NCBI RefSeq assembly: GCF_015999245.1
Contig: NZ_JAEAMR010000007.1
Location: 941,711 to 1,005,710, forward strand
Direction: 5' to 3'
DNA: 64,000 bases
From: Streptomyces sp. AV19
GTDB lineage: Bacteria; Actinomycetota; Actinomycetes; Streptomycetales; Streptomycetaceae
The notes beneath the pieces were generated by a model that was not told the origin of the DNA, did no database searches, and saw only the letters and a program-made list of their open reading frames with translations. This document shows, piece after piece, positions 1 to 8,552 of this stretch. Made by a program: the position numbers and the translations under genes. Positions within the stretch are counted from its first letter, which is position 1; the number at the start of each line of letters is the position of its first letter.

Positions 1-60
1 CCGGGCCCCGGGGCGGAGCCCCGGAAGAAACGGTGAAAGGGCGGGGCAGGGGCAACCTCC
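1..60 (+). repeat. Intergenic repeat A, copy 1
   Basis: A perfect copy of the 14-bp core AAACGGTGAAAGGG lies at 28-41, flanked by CCCCGGAAG on the left and CGGGGCAGGGGCAA on the right, as in other copies of this family. It lies about 120 bp upstream of the first gene. An inverted partner, if there is one, would lie left of the window. No coding role is apparent. Confidence 0.85.
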
Positions 61-164
61 CCGCGCAGCGGCCGCCCCGGGCGGACCCGGTCCACGCGCG
101 TAAACCGCGCACGTGCACCATGGAGGGGCACGTGCAAGGAACAACGCAGTGGGAGCGGACAAAC

Positions 165-1343
165 GTGACGGACGTCCAAGGCACGACAGCGACCGGTTTC
201 GAACCGGTCCGGGACGCCTTCGCAGACAACTTCGCCCGCCGAGGCGAACGCGGCGCCGCCGTCGTCGTCCACCGGCACGGCCGCAAGGTCGTCGACCTCC
301 GCGCCGGCACCGCGGACGTCGACGGCACCACCCCCTGGACCCCCGGCACCGCCCAGATCGTCCGCTCCGCCACCAAGGGCGTCGCCGCGGCCGTCCCCCT
401 CCTCCTCCACCAGCGCGGCCTGGTCGACCTCGACGCCCCCGTCGGCACGTACTGGCCGGAGTTCAAGGCCGCCGGCAAGGAACGCGTCCTGGTCCGGCAT
501 CTGCTCGCGCACCGCGCCGGGGTGCCCGCCCTCGACACCCCGCTCACCCCCGCCCAGGCCATCGACGGCGTCAGCGGCCCGCGCGCCGTCGCCGCCCAGG
601 CGCCGGCCTGGGAACCGGGGACCGACCACGGCTACCACGCCCAGACCTACAGCTGGCTCCTCGGCGAACTCGTGCTGCGCATCACCGGCCGGACGATCGG
701 CGAGTGGACCGCCGAGGAGATATCCGGGCCGCTCGGCCTCGACCTGTGGATGGGCCTGCCCGCGGCCGAGCAGCACCGCGCCGGGCGCATGGGCGACGTC
801 ACGCCGCCGGAGCCGGCCGGCGGCACGCCCGGCCTGCGGATCCGGCCCAAGCAGGCCGTCGCCGACGCCTACGCGGACCCGGCCTCCCTCACGCGGCGCG
901 CCTTCGCCGCGATCGACCCGGCCCCGGACGAGAACGACCCCGCCTACCGGGCGGCCGAACTCCCCGCCTCGGCGGGCATCGCCACCGCCGAGGCGCTCTC
1001 CCGCTTCTACGCGGCGCTCATCGGGGACGTCGAGGGCGGCGGCCGCCGGCTGTTCGCGCCCGCGACGCTGACCCTGGCCCGCACGGAGGAGTCCGCCGGC
1101 CCGGACCGGGTCCTCATCGCCAGGACCCGCTTCGGCCTCGGCTACATGCTGCACGGCCCCGCGTCGCCGCTGCTGGGCCCCGGCTCCTTCGGTCACCCCG
1201 GCCGGGGCGGCTGCCTGGCCTTCGCGGACCCGGAGAGCGGCATCTCCTTCGGCTACGTGACGAACGGCATGCAGAAGAACGTGACGGCGGACCCGCGGGC
1301 GCAGGCACTGGTCCGTGGGGTGGCGCGCTCGCTGGCGGGGTAG
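165..1343 (+). CDS. Beta-lactamase-family serine hydrolase (EstB-like)
   Basis: A 392-residue protein of the class C beta-lactamase/DD-peptidase/esterase fold. The nucleophile motif SxxK is S68-A-T-K71 (RSATKG). A tyrosine-containing Y-S-W segment near residue 160 and the late GHPGRGG motif fit the second and third active-site elements of EstB-type esterases. There is no signal peptide, so it is probably cytoplasmic. I chose the GTG at 165 because GGGAGC sits 8 nt upstream; the reading frame stays open back to 33, but that part runs through an intergenic repeat. Substrate unknown; esterase or amidase activity is inferred from the family only. It stands alone, followed 150 bp later by an SDR gene on the same strand. 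Confidence 0.85.
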   Translation: MTDVQGTTATGFEPVRDAFADNFARRGERGAAVVVHRHGRKVVDLRAGTADVDGTTPWTPGTAQIVRSATKGVAAAVPLLLHQRGLVDLDAPVGTYWPEFKAAGKERVLVRHLLAHRAGVPALDTPLTPAQAIDGVSGPRAVAAQAPAWEPGTDHGYHAQTYSWLLGELVLRITGRTIGEWTAEEISGPLGLDLWMGLPAAEQHRAGRMGDVTPPEPAGGTPGLRIRPKQAVADAYADPASLTRRAFAAIDPAPDENDPAYRAAELPASAGIATAEALSRFYAALIGDVEGGGRRLFAPATLTLARTEESAGPDRVLIARTRFGLGYMLHGPASPLLGPGSFGHPGRGGCLAFADPESGISFGYVTNGMQKNVTADPRAQALVRGVARSLAG

Positions 1344-1494
1344 GGAGTCCTGACCCGCCCGGTCAGCCCGTCCGGGAAGCTTCGAGGACGAACGCGGCGC
1401 AGCCGCATTGCGGTGCGGGCGCGCTGCGGTGCGGGCGCAGCCCGGAAGAAAGGGCGGGTCCGGGGCACGACTCACCACCCGAAGGGGCCCGCAC
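1344..1494 (+). repeat. Intergenic repeat debris between hydrolase and SDR genes
   Basis: This gap holds degenerate versions of two repeat families. Positions 1366-1390 resemble repeat B (CCGTCC...GAGGACGAA), followed by the CGCGGCGCAGCCGC hairpin sequence. At 1441-1466 there is a copy of repeat A in which AAACGGTGAAAGGG is shortened to AAAGGG. A TGCGGTGCGGGCGC direct repeat lies between them. Confidence 0.7.
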
Positions 1495-2283
1495 ATGCCG
1501 GAACCGCGCTTCGCCGACTGGTCCGTCCTCGTCACCGGCGCGGGCCGCGGCATCGGCGCCGCCACCGCCCGGCGCCTCGCCGGCGAAGGCGCCCGCGTCC
1601 TCGTCACGGACCTCGACGGCGACCGCGCCGAGCGCACCGCCGCCGGCATCCGCGCGGGCGGCGGTACCGCCGAAGCCCTCGTCTGCGACGTCGCGGACCG
1701 CGCCGCCGTCGACCGGGCCGTCGCACACGCCGTCAGGGCCTTCGGCCGCCTCGACGTCCTCGTCAACAACGCCCTCTCCTGCGGCCCCGATCCCGCCCTC
1801 TTCGAGGACTACCCGGACGAACTCTGGCAGCGCGACCTCGACATCACCCTCGGCGGAGCCTTCCGCTGCGCGCGGGCCGCGCTGCCGCACCTGGCCGCCG
1901 CCGACGGCCGCGGGGCCGTCGTCAACATCGGCTCCGTCAACGGCGAGCAGGACTTCGGCAACCACGCCTACAGCGCCGCCAAGGCCGGCCTCGCGAGCCT
2001 CACCCGCACCCTGGCCGGCCAGGCCGCACCCCGCGGCGTACGGGTCAACCTCGTCGCCCCGGGCACCGTCCACACCCCCAACTGGGACGGCCGTGAGGAC
2101 GTGTTGCGCCGGGCCGCACCGCACTATCCGCTCGGCCGGGTCGGCCGCCCCGAGGACATCGCGGCGGCCGTCGCCTTCCTCGCCTCGCGGGACGCGGCAT
2201 GGATCACGGGCGTGACGCTGCCCGTCGACGGCGGGATCCTCGTCGGCAACATCGGCCTGCGCAGGGCGCTCAGGGGCGAGTGA
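1495..2283 (+). CDS. SDR-family oxidoreductase
   Basis: A classical short-chain dehydrogenase/reductase of 262 residues. The cofactor loop TGAGRGIG lies near the N-terminus, NNA follows beta-4 (here NNALSCG), and the catalytic S and YxxxK are visible as GSVNG and YSAAK. The C-terminal ITGVTLPVDGG segment is typical of FabG-like members. The Asp (LVTDLDGD) at the end of beta-2 argues for NAD(H) rather than NADP(H), by family rule. ATG 1495 has GAAGGGG 7 nt upstream and excludes the repeat sequence before it. The substrate cannot be told from sequence. It converges on the EamA permease gene with only 4 bp between them. Confidence 0.9.
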   Translation: MPEPRFADWSVLVTGAGRGIGAATARRLAGEGARVLVTDLDGDRAERTAAGIRAGGGTAEALVCDVADRAAVDRAVAHAVRAFGRLDVLVNNALSCGPDPALFEDYPDELWQRDLDITLGGAFRCARAALPHLAAADGRGAVVNIGSVNGEQDFGNHAYSAAKAGLASLTRTLAGQAAPRGVRVNLVAPGTVHTPNWDGREDVLRRAAPHYPLGRVGRPEDIAAAVAFLASRDAAWITGVTLPVDGGILVGNIGLRRALRGE

Positions 2284-2287
2284 GGGC

Positions 2288-3142
2288 TCAACCCGCGTGC
2301 AGCATCAGCCCGATGCCCACCACCAGCAACGCCGCCGCCGCGACCCGCGGCGCCCCGAACCGCTCCTTGAACAGCACCGTCCCGATCGCCGCCCCCACGA
2401 TGATCGACGATTCGCGCAGCGCCGCGACCGGCGCCAGCTCGGCCCGCGTCTGCGCCCACAGCACCAGCCCGTAGGCGAACACCGACAGCGCGCCGCCGAA
2501 CAGCCCGCGCACCGCGAACGGCCGGGCGTCCGCCACGAGCGCGCGCCGCCGGACGGCCAGGGCGTACAGGGGGATCGGCGCCCCCTCCAGGATCATCAGC
2601 CAGGCCGTGAAGCCCAGCGACGAGCCGGAGTGGCGCACCCCCAGGCCGTCCACGACGGTGTAGCCCGCGATGGCCAGCCCCGTCCCCACCGCCGCCAGGA
2701 CCGCCGTCCCGTCGACCGAGCCGCCACCCCCGCCGCGTACGCCCCACAGCGCCACGCCCACCAGCCCGGCCGACGCCACCGCCACCCCGGCGAGCTGCCA
2801 CCCGTCCGGCAACTCCCCGGCGAACAGGGCCGCCAGGACGGTGACCGCCAGCGGTGCCGTGCCCCGGGCGATGGGATACATCTGCCCGAAGTCGCCGAGC
2901 GAGAACGAGCGCATCAGCAGCGTCATGTAGAGCACGTGCAGCACCGCCGAGGCGCCCAGGTAGGGCCAGGACGCCGGGTCGGGCGGCGGGGCGAACAGCA
3001 GCAGGGCGGCGCCGCAGAGCGCGTTGCCCAGGCCCACCAGCGTGAAGGCGACCAACTGGTCCCGTATGCCATGGGCGATGGCGTTCCAGCCGGCGTGGGT
3101 GACGGCGGCGGTGAGGACGGCGAGGACGACCAGTGGGGTCAT
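2288..3142 (-). CDS. EamA/DMT-family membrane transporter
   Basis: A 284-residue, very hydrophobic protein with about ten predicted transmembrane segments and two EamA-like halves. The second half ends with the conserved pattern RESSIIVGAAIGTVLFKERF. The drug/metabolite transporter superfamily moves small metabolites or amino acids across the plasma membrane; the substrate here is unknown. The start is uncertain: ATG 3142 opens directly with the first membrane helix (TPLVVLAVL), with GTG codons a few residues upstream as alternatives. It lies 46 bp downstream of the penicillin-binding protein gene on the same strand, so the two may be co-transcribed. Confidence 0.85.
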   Translation of the reverse strand: MTPLVVLAVLTAAVTHAGWNAIAHGIRDQLVAFTLVGLGNALCGAALLLFAPPPDPASWPYLGASAVLHVLYMTLLMRSFSLGDFGQMYPIARGTAPLAVTVLAALFAGELPDGWQLAGVAVASAGLVGVALWGVRGGGGGSVDGTAVLAAVGTGLAIAGYTVVDGLGVRHSGSSLGFTAWLMILEGAPIPLYALAVRRRALVADARPFAVRGLFGGALSVFAYGLVLWAQTRAELAPVAALRESSIIVGAAIGTVLFKERFGAPRVAAAALLVVGIGLMLHAG

Positions 3143-3188
3143 GGTGACGACCGTATGCGGGGCGGGCGGCCGGGTGCTGTTGTCCGCG

Positions 3189-4802
3189 TCACCCGGTGCG
3201 CAGCACCGCCGCCACCACCGGACCCGCCGAGTCGCCGCCGTGGCCGCCCCGGGGTATGACCGCCGCGGCCGCCATGTCGCCCCGGTAGGCGGTGAACCAG
3301 CCGTTGGGCCGCTCCTGGCCGTCCACTTCCGCCGAGCCGGTCTTCGCACCGACGTCCCCGCCGAGCCCGGCCATCGCCGTCCGGCCGGTGCCGCCGAGCG
3401 CGGTGAGGCGCATCATGCGGCGCAGCCCGTCCGCGACGGGCCCGGGCAACGGGCGGGCGGCGCGGGCGAGTTTCAGGCCGGCCACCTCGGGGTCCACCAG
3501 GTGCGGCTGGCGGAAGGTGCCGTCCTTCACGGTGGCGGACACCGACGCCATGGTGAGCGGATTCATCTGCACCTGGCCCTGGCCTATCATCGCGGCCGCC
3601 TTCTCCGCGCCGCTCCCGTCCGGCACCCGGCCGTCGAACGTGGTCACCCCGGCCTGCCAGTCCATGCCGAGGCCGAACACGTCCCGCGCCTCGGCGCCGA
3701 GGTCCGCGTCCGTGACCTTGCCGGCCAGCGAGACGAAGGCGGTGTTGCAGGAGGCGGCGAAGTCCTGGGCGAAGGTGGCGCCCGCGTTCTCGCTCTTCTC
3801 CACGTTGTGGAACTGCTTGCCGTAGGTGGCGTACCGGGGGCAGGGCAGCGGCTCGTTCGTCCGCGCCGCGCCCTTCTCCAGCAGCAGCGCGGCGGTGACC
3901 ACCTTCATCGTCGACCCGGGCGCCGTGCGGCCCAGCAGCGCCGCGTTGAACCCGGCGCGCCGGGCGCCGGTGTCGGCGACGGCCAGGATCTCCCCGGTGC
4001 TCGGGCGCAGCGCCACCACCGACGCCTCGTCGCGCCGGGCCACCGCGTCCTCCGCGGCCCGCTGGGCGCGGGCGTCCAGCGTCGTGCGCAGCACGGCGGG
4101 CTCGCCCTTGTCGATCACGTGCAGCGTGCGGCCGGGGCCCGTGCCGTCGGCCCGCTCGGCGCGGACCTCCACCGCCTGCCGGCCGCCGGCCCGCTGCCCG
4201 AACCGCTTGCGCAGATCGGGCAGGACGGCCGCGAGCGACGGGAACTCCCCGGCGTTCAGCTCCCGCCCGGCGCGGTCGACGGCCTTGAGACCGGACGTCC
4301 CGCCGGGGCCCGTCCGCAGCGTCTCGCCCGGCGCCAGCTTCGGGTGCAGCACCGCCGGCTGCCAGTCCACCACCGCGCGCCCGGTCGTCCGGCCGCGCAC
4401 GACGCCGAGCGACGACTCGTACGTCCACGTCGAGCGCCGGTCCTTGAAAGCGACCTCGGCGGTGACGGTGAAGGGCACCTTCGGCCCCGCGGCGGCCCCC
4501 TGCCGGAACGTCACCTTCGTGATGCCCGCGCCCTCGCGGTACCCGCCCAACGCGGCCGACGCCGCCTGCGCGTTGTCGGTGAGCGCCGCGGCCCCCTCCG
4601 CGTCGCCCTTCGCCCACGCGGCGAGGAAGTCCCGCGCGGTGCGCTCCACTTCGTCCGCCGTCGGCGGGCCCGTCCGCTCGGGTCTCGCCTCCCGGCTCAC
4701 GCCGCTCCCCACGTCGTCCACCAGCCGGTACGCCCCGAACCCGGCGCCGCCCAGCAGCGCCGCGGCGATGACCCCCACCGTGACCTTCGCTCCCGTGCGC
4801 AT
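3189..4802 (-). CDS. Class B penicillin-binding protein with MecA_N-like domain
   Basis: A 537-residue D,D-transpeptidase acting outside the membrane in peptidoglycan cross-linking. It has an N-terminal signal-anchor (residues 7-28), an NTF2-like MecA_N-type domain (about 45-150: DFLAAWAKGDAEGAA...), a linker/dimerisation region, and the transpeptidase domain. The three catalytic motifs are intact: S297-T-M-K300, S351-C-N353 and K487-T-G-S. The MecA_N domain is usual in actinobacterial class B PBPs and does not by itself mean beta-lactam resistance. The ATG start puts the charged MRTGAK sequence directly before the anchor. Confidence 0.93.
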   Translation of the reverse strand: MRTGAKVTVGVIAAALLGGAGFGAYRLVDDVGSGVSREARPERTGPPTADEVERTARDFLAAWAKGDAEGAAALTDNAQAASAALGGYREGAGITKVTFRQGAAAGPKVPFTVTAEVAFKDRRSTWTYESSLGVVRGRTTGRAVVDWQPAVLHPKLAPGETLRTGPGGTSGLKAVDRAGRELNAGEFPSLAAVLPDLRKRFGQRAGGRQAVEVRAERADGTGPGRTLHVIDKGEPAVLRTTLDARAQRAAEDAVARRDEASVVALRPSTGEILAVADTGARRAGFNAALLGRTAPGSTMKVVTAALLLEKGAARTNEPLPCPRYATYGKQFHNVEKSENAGATFAQDFAASCNTAFVSLAGKVTDADLGAEARDVFGLGMDWQAGVTTFDGRVPDGSGAEKAAAMIGQGQVQMNPLTMASVSATVKDGTFRQPHLVDPEVAGLKLARAARPLPGPVADGLRRMMRLTALGGTGRTAMAGLGGDVGAKTGSAEVDGQERPNGWFTAYRGDMAAAAVIPRGGHGGDSAGPVVAAVLRTG

Positions 4803-4921
4803 CGTCAGCCCCTCCCCACCCGCGGCACACCCTGCGCCGCGGAACTGTTCCTCGGCTCAGCACACTACGGGAGGGCACTGACAACGCACCGTGCGTGACC
4901 GGGAGTCGTAACTCACCTCAT

Positions 4922-4975
4922 ATCAGACACGGCGGACAACAGCCGCAGACACCTCGGACAACGGCCGTGTCAGAT
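4922..4975 (-). terminator. Probable terminator of the mannosyltransferase gene
   Basis: Arms ATCAGACACGGC (4922-4933) and GCCGTGTCAGAT (4964-4975) are complementary with one mismatch, and the second overlaps the stop codon of the minus-strand gene. Two GGACAAC direct repeats lie in the 30-nt loop. No T-run follows, as is usual in this G+C range. Confidence 0.5.
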
Positions 4976-6733
4976 CCAGGTGTCGAACCACATCCGGTTC
5001 CGCCACGCGTCCAACGGGATCGCCTGGCCGGTGTAGAGGGGGAAGAAGTAGATGAAGTTCCAGACGATCAGCAGGATCAGCGTCCCCGCCCCGACGATCC
5101 CGGCCACCCGCCGGCGTTCCGTCGTCCCGCGCGGGCCCACGATCGCCCCGATCATCATGGCCACCGCCAGGCACAGGAACGGTACGAACACCACGGTGTA
5201 GAAGTCGAAGATCGTCCGGTCCTGCCACTTGAACCACGGCAGCAGACCCGCCGCCACGCCGCACAGGATCGCGCCGGCCCGCCAGTCGCGCCGGAAGAAC
5301 CAGCGGAAGAGCAGGTAGGCCAGGGCGAAGCAGGCGGCCCACCACAGCACCGGCGTGCCCAGCGCGAGGACTTCGCGCGCGCACTTGCCCGCGGTGTCCG
5401 TGGGACAGCCGTCGTGCCCGGCGGCCGGGGACTCGTAGAAGTAGGAGACGGGGCGGCCCTGGACCAGCCAGCTCCACGGGTTGGACTGGTAGGTGTGCGG
5501 GGAGGCGAGGTTGGTGTTGAACTTCCACACCTCCTCCTCGTAGTGCCACAGGCTGCGCAGCGGGTTGAGGACGCCGGCCAGGAAGCCGTCGGAGCTGTAG
5601 CCGCCCTCGGTCTCGGCCCAGTGCCGGTAGTAGCCGCTGTGCTGCCAGCCCTGGGTCTCGCTGTACGTACCGCTGTTGGCGAACCAGCCGGCCCAGGAGG
5701 CCAGGTAGACGGCGAGCGCCACCGGCACCGTGGCGAGGAACGCCCAGGGCGCGTCCCGCCGCAGCATCGCGCGCCAGGGCCGGCGGGCGCCCGCCAGGCG
5801 GCGCGAGCCCACGTCCCACAGCACGATCAGCAGGCCGAACGCGGCCAGGTAGACCGCGCCGTTCCACTTCGTGGCGGCGGCGAGCCCCAGGAACACCCCG
5901 GCCGCGATCCGCCAGGGCCGCCAGCCGAGCCGCAGCGTGCCGCCGACCGCCGCGTCCGGGCGGGCGACGCCCTCGTCGGTCTCCGGCAGCGCCGCGGCCA
6001 GCCGGGCCCGGGCCTTGTCGCGGTCGACGAGGACGCAGCCGAAGGCCGCGAGCACGAAGAACATCAGCACCAGGTCGAGCAGCGAGGTGCGGCTCATCAC
6101 GAAGTGCATGCCGTCCACGGCCATCAGCCCGCCGGCGACGCAGCCGAGGAAGGTGGAGCGGAACAGCCGCCGCCCGATCCGGCAGAGCATCAGCACCGAC
6201 AGCGTGCCCAGCAGCGCGACCATGAAGCGCCAGCCGAACGGCGTGAGCCCGAAGAGCTGCTCGCCGATGCCGATGACCCACTTGCCGGCCGGCGGGTGCA
6301 CGACGAACGAGGGGGCGTCGGCGACGTGGTCGTGGCCCTGGATGATCCGGGCGTTGATGTCGTCCGGCCACTTGGCCTCGTAGCCGTACTTCCACAGCGC
6401 CCAGGCGTCCTTGGCGTAGTACGTCTCGTCGAATATCACCGCGTTCGGGCTGCGCAGGTTGTGGAACCGCGTCAGCCCCGCGACCAGCGCCACCAGCAGC
6501 GGGCCGAGCCAGCCCAGCGAGCGCGCGAGCAGCCGCGCCGGCCCCGGCCGCACGCCCAGCACCGTCCACAGCCGGGTGCCCGGCTCGGGGAAGGGCGGTA
6601 CGAGCCGCTCGCGCACGCCGCCCCCGCGCGGGGGGGCCGCGTAGCCGAAGCGGCGCAGTCGGAGCTGCCACGGGGGCGGCTGGCCGGCGGCCGTGCTCTC
6701 TCGCCGGTCGTGCGTCGCGGTGTCACTGGTCAC
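4970..6733 (-). CDS. pmt: Protein O-mannosyltransferase (PMT family)
   Basis: A 587-residue polytopic membrane enzyme of glycosyltransferase family 39, which moves mannose from polyprenyl-phosphate-mannose to Ser/Thr of exported proteins. The first external loop carries the catalytic acidic motif in FDETYYAKDAWA, after the first hydrophobic segment. HPPAGKW and the repeated membrane segments match bacterial PMTs, and the C-terminal half ends in several helices. In S. coelicolor the orthologous enzyme is required for glycoprotein formation and phiC31 infection (established knowledge). GTG 6733 precedes TSDTATHDRR; the frame stays open into rsmI on the other strand, which is a shadow. It diverges from rsmI with about 105 bp between starts. 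Confidence 0.92.
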   Translation of the reverse strand: MTSDTATHDRRESTAAGQPPPWQLRLRRFGYAAPPRGGGVRERLVPPFPEPGTRLWTVLGVRPGPARLLARSLGWLGPLLVALVAGLTRFHNLRSPNAVIFDETYYAKDAWALWKYGYEAKWPDDINARIIQGHDHVADAPSFVVHPPAGKWVIGIGEQLFGLTPFGWRFMVALLGTLSVLMLCRIGRRLFRSTFLGCVAGGLMAVDGMHFVMSRTSLLDLVLMFFVLAAFGCVLVDRDKARARLAAALPETDEGVARPDAAVGGTLRLGWRPWRIAAGVFLGLAAATKWNGAVYLAAFGLLIVLWDVGSRRLAGARRPWRAMLRRDAPWAFLATVPVALAVYLASWAGWFANSGTYSETQGWQHSGYYRHWAETEGGYSSDGFLAGVLNPLRSLWHYEEEVWKFNTNLASPHTYQSNPWSWLVQGRPVSYFYESPAAGHDGCPTDTAGKCAREVLALGTPVLWWAACFALAYLLFRWFFRRDWRAGAILCGVAAGLLPWFKWQDRTIFDFYTVVFVPFLCLAVAMMIGAIVGPRGTTERRRVAGIVGAGTLILLIVWNFIYFFPLYTGQAIPLDAWRNRMWFDTWI

Positions 6734-6838
6734 CGCGCCATCGTAGGGAACCGGCCTGTGCGGGGGCGGGGGAGCGGGGAGCGCGCGGCGGCGGAGCGGG
6801 CGGTCGGCGCGCGCCGGGCGGCCTGCGAGGATGGGGAG

Positions 6839-7693
6839 GTGACTGGAACGCTCGTACTCGCAGGAACCCCCATCGGCGACGTGGCCGACGCGCCGCCGCG
6901 GCTCGCCGCCGAGCTGGCCGCCGCCGAGGTCATCGCCGCGGAGGACACCCGGCGGCTGCGCCGGCTCACCCAGGCGCTGGGGGTGCACACCACGGGCCGG
7001 GTCGTCTCGTACTTCGAGGGCAACGAGTCGGCGCGGACGCCCGAGCTCGTCGAGGCGCTGGCCGGCGGGGCGCGGGTGCTGCTGGTCACGGACGCGGGGA
7101 TGCCGTCGGTCTCCGACCCCGGCTACCGGCTGGTCGCCGCCGCCGTCGAGCGCGGGGTGAAGGTGACCGCCGTCCCCGGTCCGTCCGCGGTGCTCACCGC
7201 GCTCGCGGTGTCCGGGCTGCCGGTGGACCGGTTCTGCTTCGAGGGCTTCCTGCCGCGCAAGGCCGGGGAGCGGCTGGGCCGGCTGCGCGAGGTGGCGGAC
7301 GAGCGCCGGACCCTCGTCTACTTCGAGTCCCCGCACCGGCTGGAGGACTCCCTGGCGGCCATGGCCGAGGCCTTCGGCGCCGAGCGCCGGGCGGCCGTCT
7401 GCCGGGAGCTGACCAAGACCTACGAGGAGGTCCGCCGCGGTCCGCTGGCGGAGCTGGCCGAGTGGGCGGCCGGGGACGTCCGCGGCGAGATCACGATCGT
7501 CGTCCAGGGCGCCGTCCCCGGACCCCCGGAGACGGACGCGGACGAGCTGGTCCGCCGCGTGCGGGTGCGCGAGGAGGCGGGGGAGCGCCGCAAGGAGGCG
7601 ATCGCCGCCGTGGCCGCGGAAGCCGGGGTGCCGAAGCGTGAGGTGTTCGACGCGGTGGTCGCCGCGAAAACCGCCGCGAAATCCGTGGAGTAG
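6839..7693 (+). CDS. rsmI: 16S rRNA (cytidine-1402-2'-O)-methyltransferase RsmI
   Basis: A 284-residue tetrapyrrole-methylase-fold enzyme that methylates the ribose of C1402 in 16S rRNA. The N-terminal TGTLVLAGTPIGDVADAP, AEDTRR, TDAGMPSVSDPG and PGPSAVLTALAVSGLP segments are family signatures, and FEGFLPRKAGER follows. The C-terminal extension (EAGERRKEAIAAVAAEAGVPKREVFDAVV) is the HTH-like tail of RsmI. I chose GTG 6839, where the conserved VTGTLVLAG begins. The only Shine-Dalgarno-like sequence (GGGGAGG) abuts this codon, and GAGGAT ends 5 nt before it, so the mRNA may be leaderless. Confidence 0.95.
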   Translation: MTGTLVLAGTPIGDVADAPPRLAAELAAAEVIAAEDTRRLRRLTQALGVHTTGRVVSYFEGNESARTPELVEALAGGARVLLVTDAGMPSVSDPGYRLVAAAVERGVKVTAVPGPSAVLTALAVSGLPVDRFCFEGFLPRKAGERLGRLREVADERRTLVYFESPHRLEDSLAAMAEAFGAERRAAVCRELTKTYEEVRRGPLAELAEWAAGDVRGEITIVVQGAVPGPPETDADELVRRVRVREEAGERRKEAIAAVAAEAGVPKREVFDAVVAAKTAAKSVE

Positions 7694-7970
7694 CCGTCGA
7701 GTGGTCGTCGAGTAGTCGTGGAAGCGGAAGTGGACACGCCAAAAAATGCCGGGCGACAAGTCTCGCCGTAAAGTAAAGGGCCGGAGTTAAAAGCAAAGGT
7801 CATACCTTGCTCCCGGGCTCTTCGGGCATGGAGCGGTTAAGTTTCCCCCAATTCGGTGATTGGGGTGCTGCGTCGGCGCGGGAATGGGCGTTCCCTGGTG
7901 GTGGGACGTCCGATCCCGGAAACAGCGTCCGATCAGGACAGGAAATGTCCGGCGGACAAGAGGAGCTGCC
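7694..7970. other. Gene-free stretch with an A+T-rich block
   Basis: About 277 bp without a gene. Positions 7730-7800 are unusually A+T-rich for this window, with AAAGTAAAGGG and AAAAGCAAAGG as near-repeats. A hairpin CCCCAAT/ATTGGGG (7846-7852 with 7859-7865, 6-nt loop) could act as a terminator after rsmI. CGTCCGATC occurs twice, 10 nt apart, at about 7907-7934, just before the Shine-Dalgarno of the next gene. Confidence 0.5.
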
Positions 7971-8432
7971 ATGAGCGAGACCGCAGGAACCTCGAGCGGC
8001 GTGGAGCCCGCGACCACGATCCGCACGGCGCCCGCCCGCCCCGGGCCGGAGACCGTGCACGAGTCGTACGCCTTCGCCTGCATGCGGTGCGGGCACTGCT
8101 GGGAGCAGTCGTACGAGATAGAGCACCACGTGGACGCCGAGGGGAAGCCCTTCGTGACGTACTACGCGGACGGGGTCCGCGTGCCCTCCCCGCTGACCCG
8201 CCCCACGTGCGCGAACTGCGGCGCGCACGTCGTCCGCATCATGCGCTCGGGGCAGGTGTCCCAGGTGGCCGACGCCCTCCACCTCGCCTCGCACTCGACC
8301 GTTTCGCCGGTCTCCCCGACCGGCCCGTTCAACAGCGGCGGCATTCCGGTCGACAGCCGGCCGGAAGCGGGCGAGGAGAAGCACCGCCACTGGCACCTCT
8401 CCGACCTGCTGCACCCCTTCCACCGGAAGTAG
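7971..8432 (+). CDS. Conserved actinobacterial zinc-ribbon-like protein
   Basis: A 153-residue soluble protein with two cysteine knuckles, CMRCGHC (about residues 37-43) and CANCG (about 81-85), which together would bind one zinc ion. Between them is a beta-rich stretch (EHHVDAEGKPFVTYYADGVRVPSP). The C-terminus is His-rich (HRHWHLSDLLHPFHRK). ATG 7971 has AGGAG 5-9 nt upstream. I recognise the family only as a conserved Streptomyces hypothetical. It lies between rsmI and tatD, and DNA or RNA contact is a guess from the zinc ribbon. The stop codon lies inside a degenerate tandem repeat. Confidence 0.85.
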   Translation: MSETAGTSSGVEPATTIRTAPARPGPETVHESYAFACMRCGHCWEQSYEIEHHVDAEGKPFVTYYADGVRVPSPLTRPTCANCGAHVVRIMRSGQVSQVADALHLASHSTVSPVSPTGPFNSGGIPVDSRPEAGEEKHRHWHLSDLLHPFHRK

Positions 8433-8523
8433 CCGGGCGGAAGCAGCCGGGTTCCACCGGACGCAGTCCGGCTTTCGCCGGAAGCAGCCCCGGCTTTCAC
8501 CGGAGGCGGCCCGGCCGGACCGG
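8421..8523 (+). repeat. Degenerate 20-22-bp tandem repeat across a stop codon
   Basis: Five head-to-tail units related to AAGCAGCCCGGCTTTCACCGG can be drawn (8421-8440, 8441-8460, 8461-8481, 8482-8503, 8504-8523). The first includes the last codons and TAG stop of the zinc-ribbon gene; in later units the TAG position reads CAG or the like. The array ends about 15 bp before the likely tatD promoter. Confidence 0.75.
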
Positions 8524-8539
8524 GCCCGGAGCCGGTCTC

Positions 8540-8552
8540 TAGAATCCCGACC
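8540..8552 (+). promoter_or_regulatory. Probable tatD promoter, leaderless start
   Basis: TAGAAT at 8540-8545 is a good -10 hexamer and ends 7 nt before ATG 8553. No Shine-Dalgarno lies between, so the transcript probably begins at or next to the start codon. No clear -35 is seen. Confidence 0.5.

Noticed and set aside
3189..4802. Beta-lactam resistance PBP2a equivalent
   Set aside because: The MecA_N domain is common in ordinary actinobacterial class B PBPs; sequence alone does not show low beta-lactam affinity.
4970..7759. A 929-residue minus-strand reading frame covering both the mannosyltransferase and rsmI
   Set aside because: Only the part from 6733 down has family motifs. The upstream part is antisense to rsmI, whose plus-strand protein is fully conserved.
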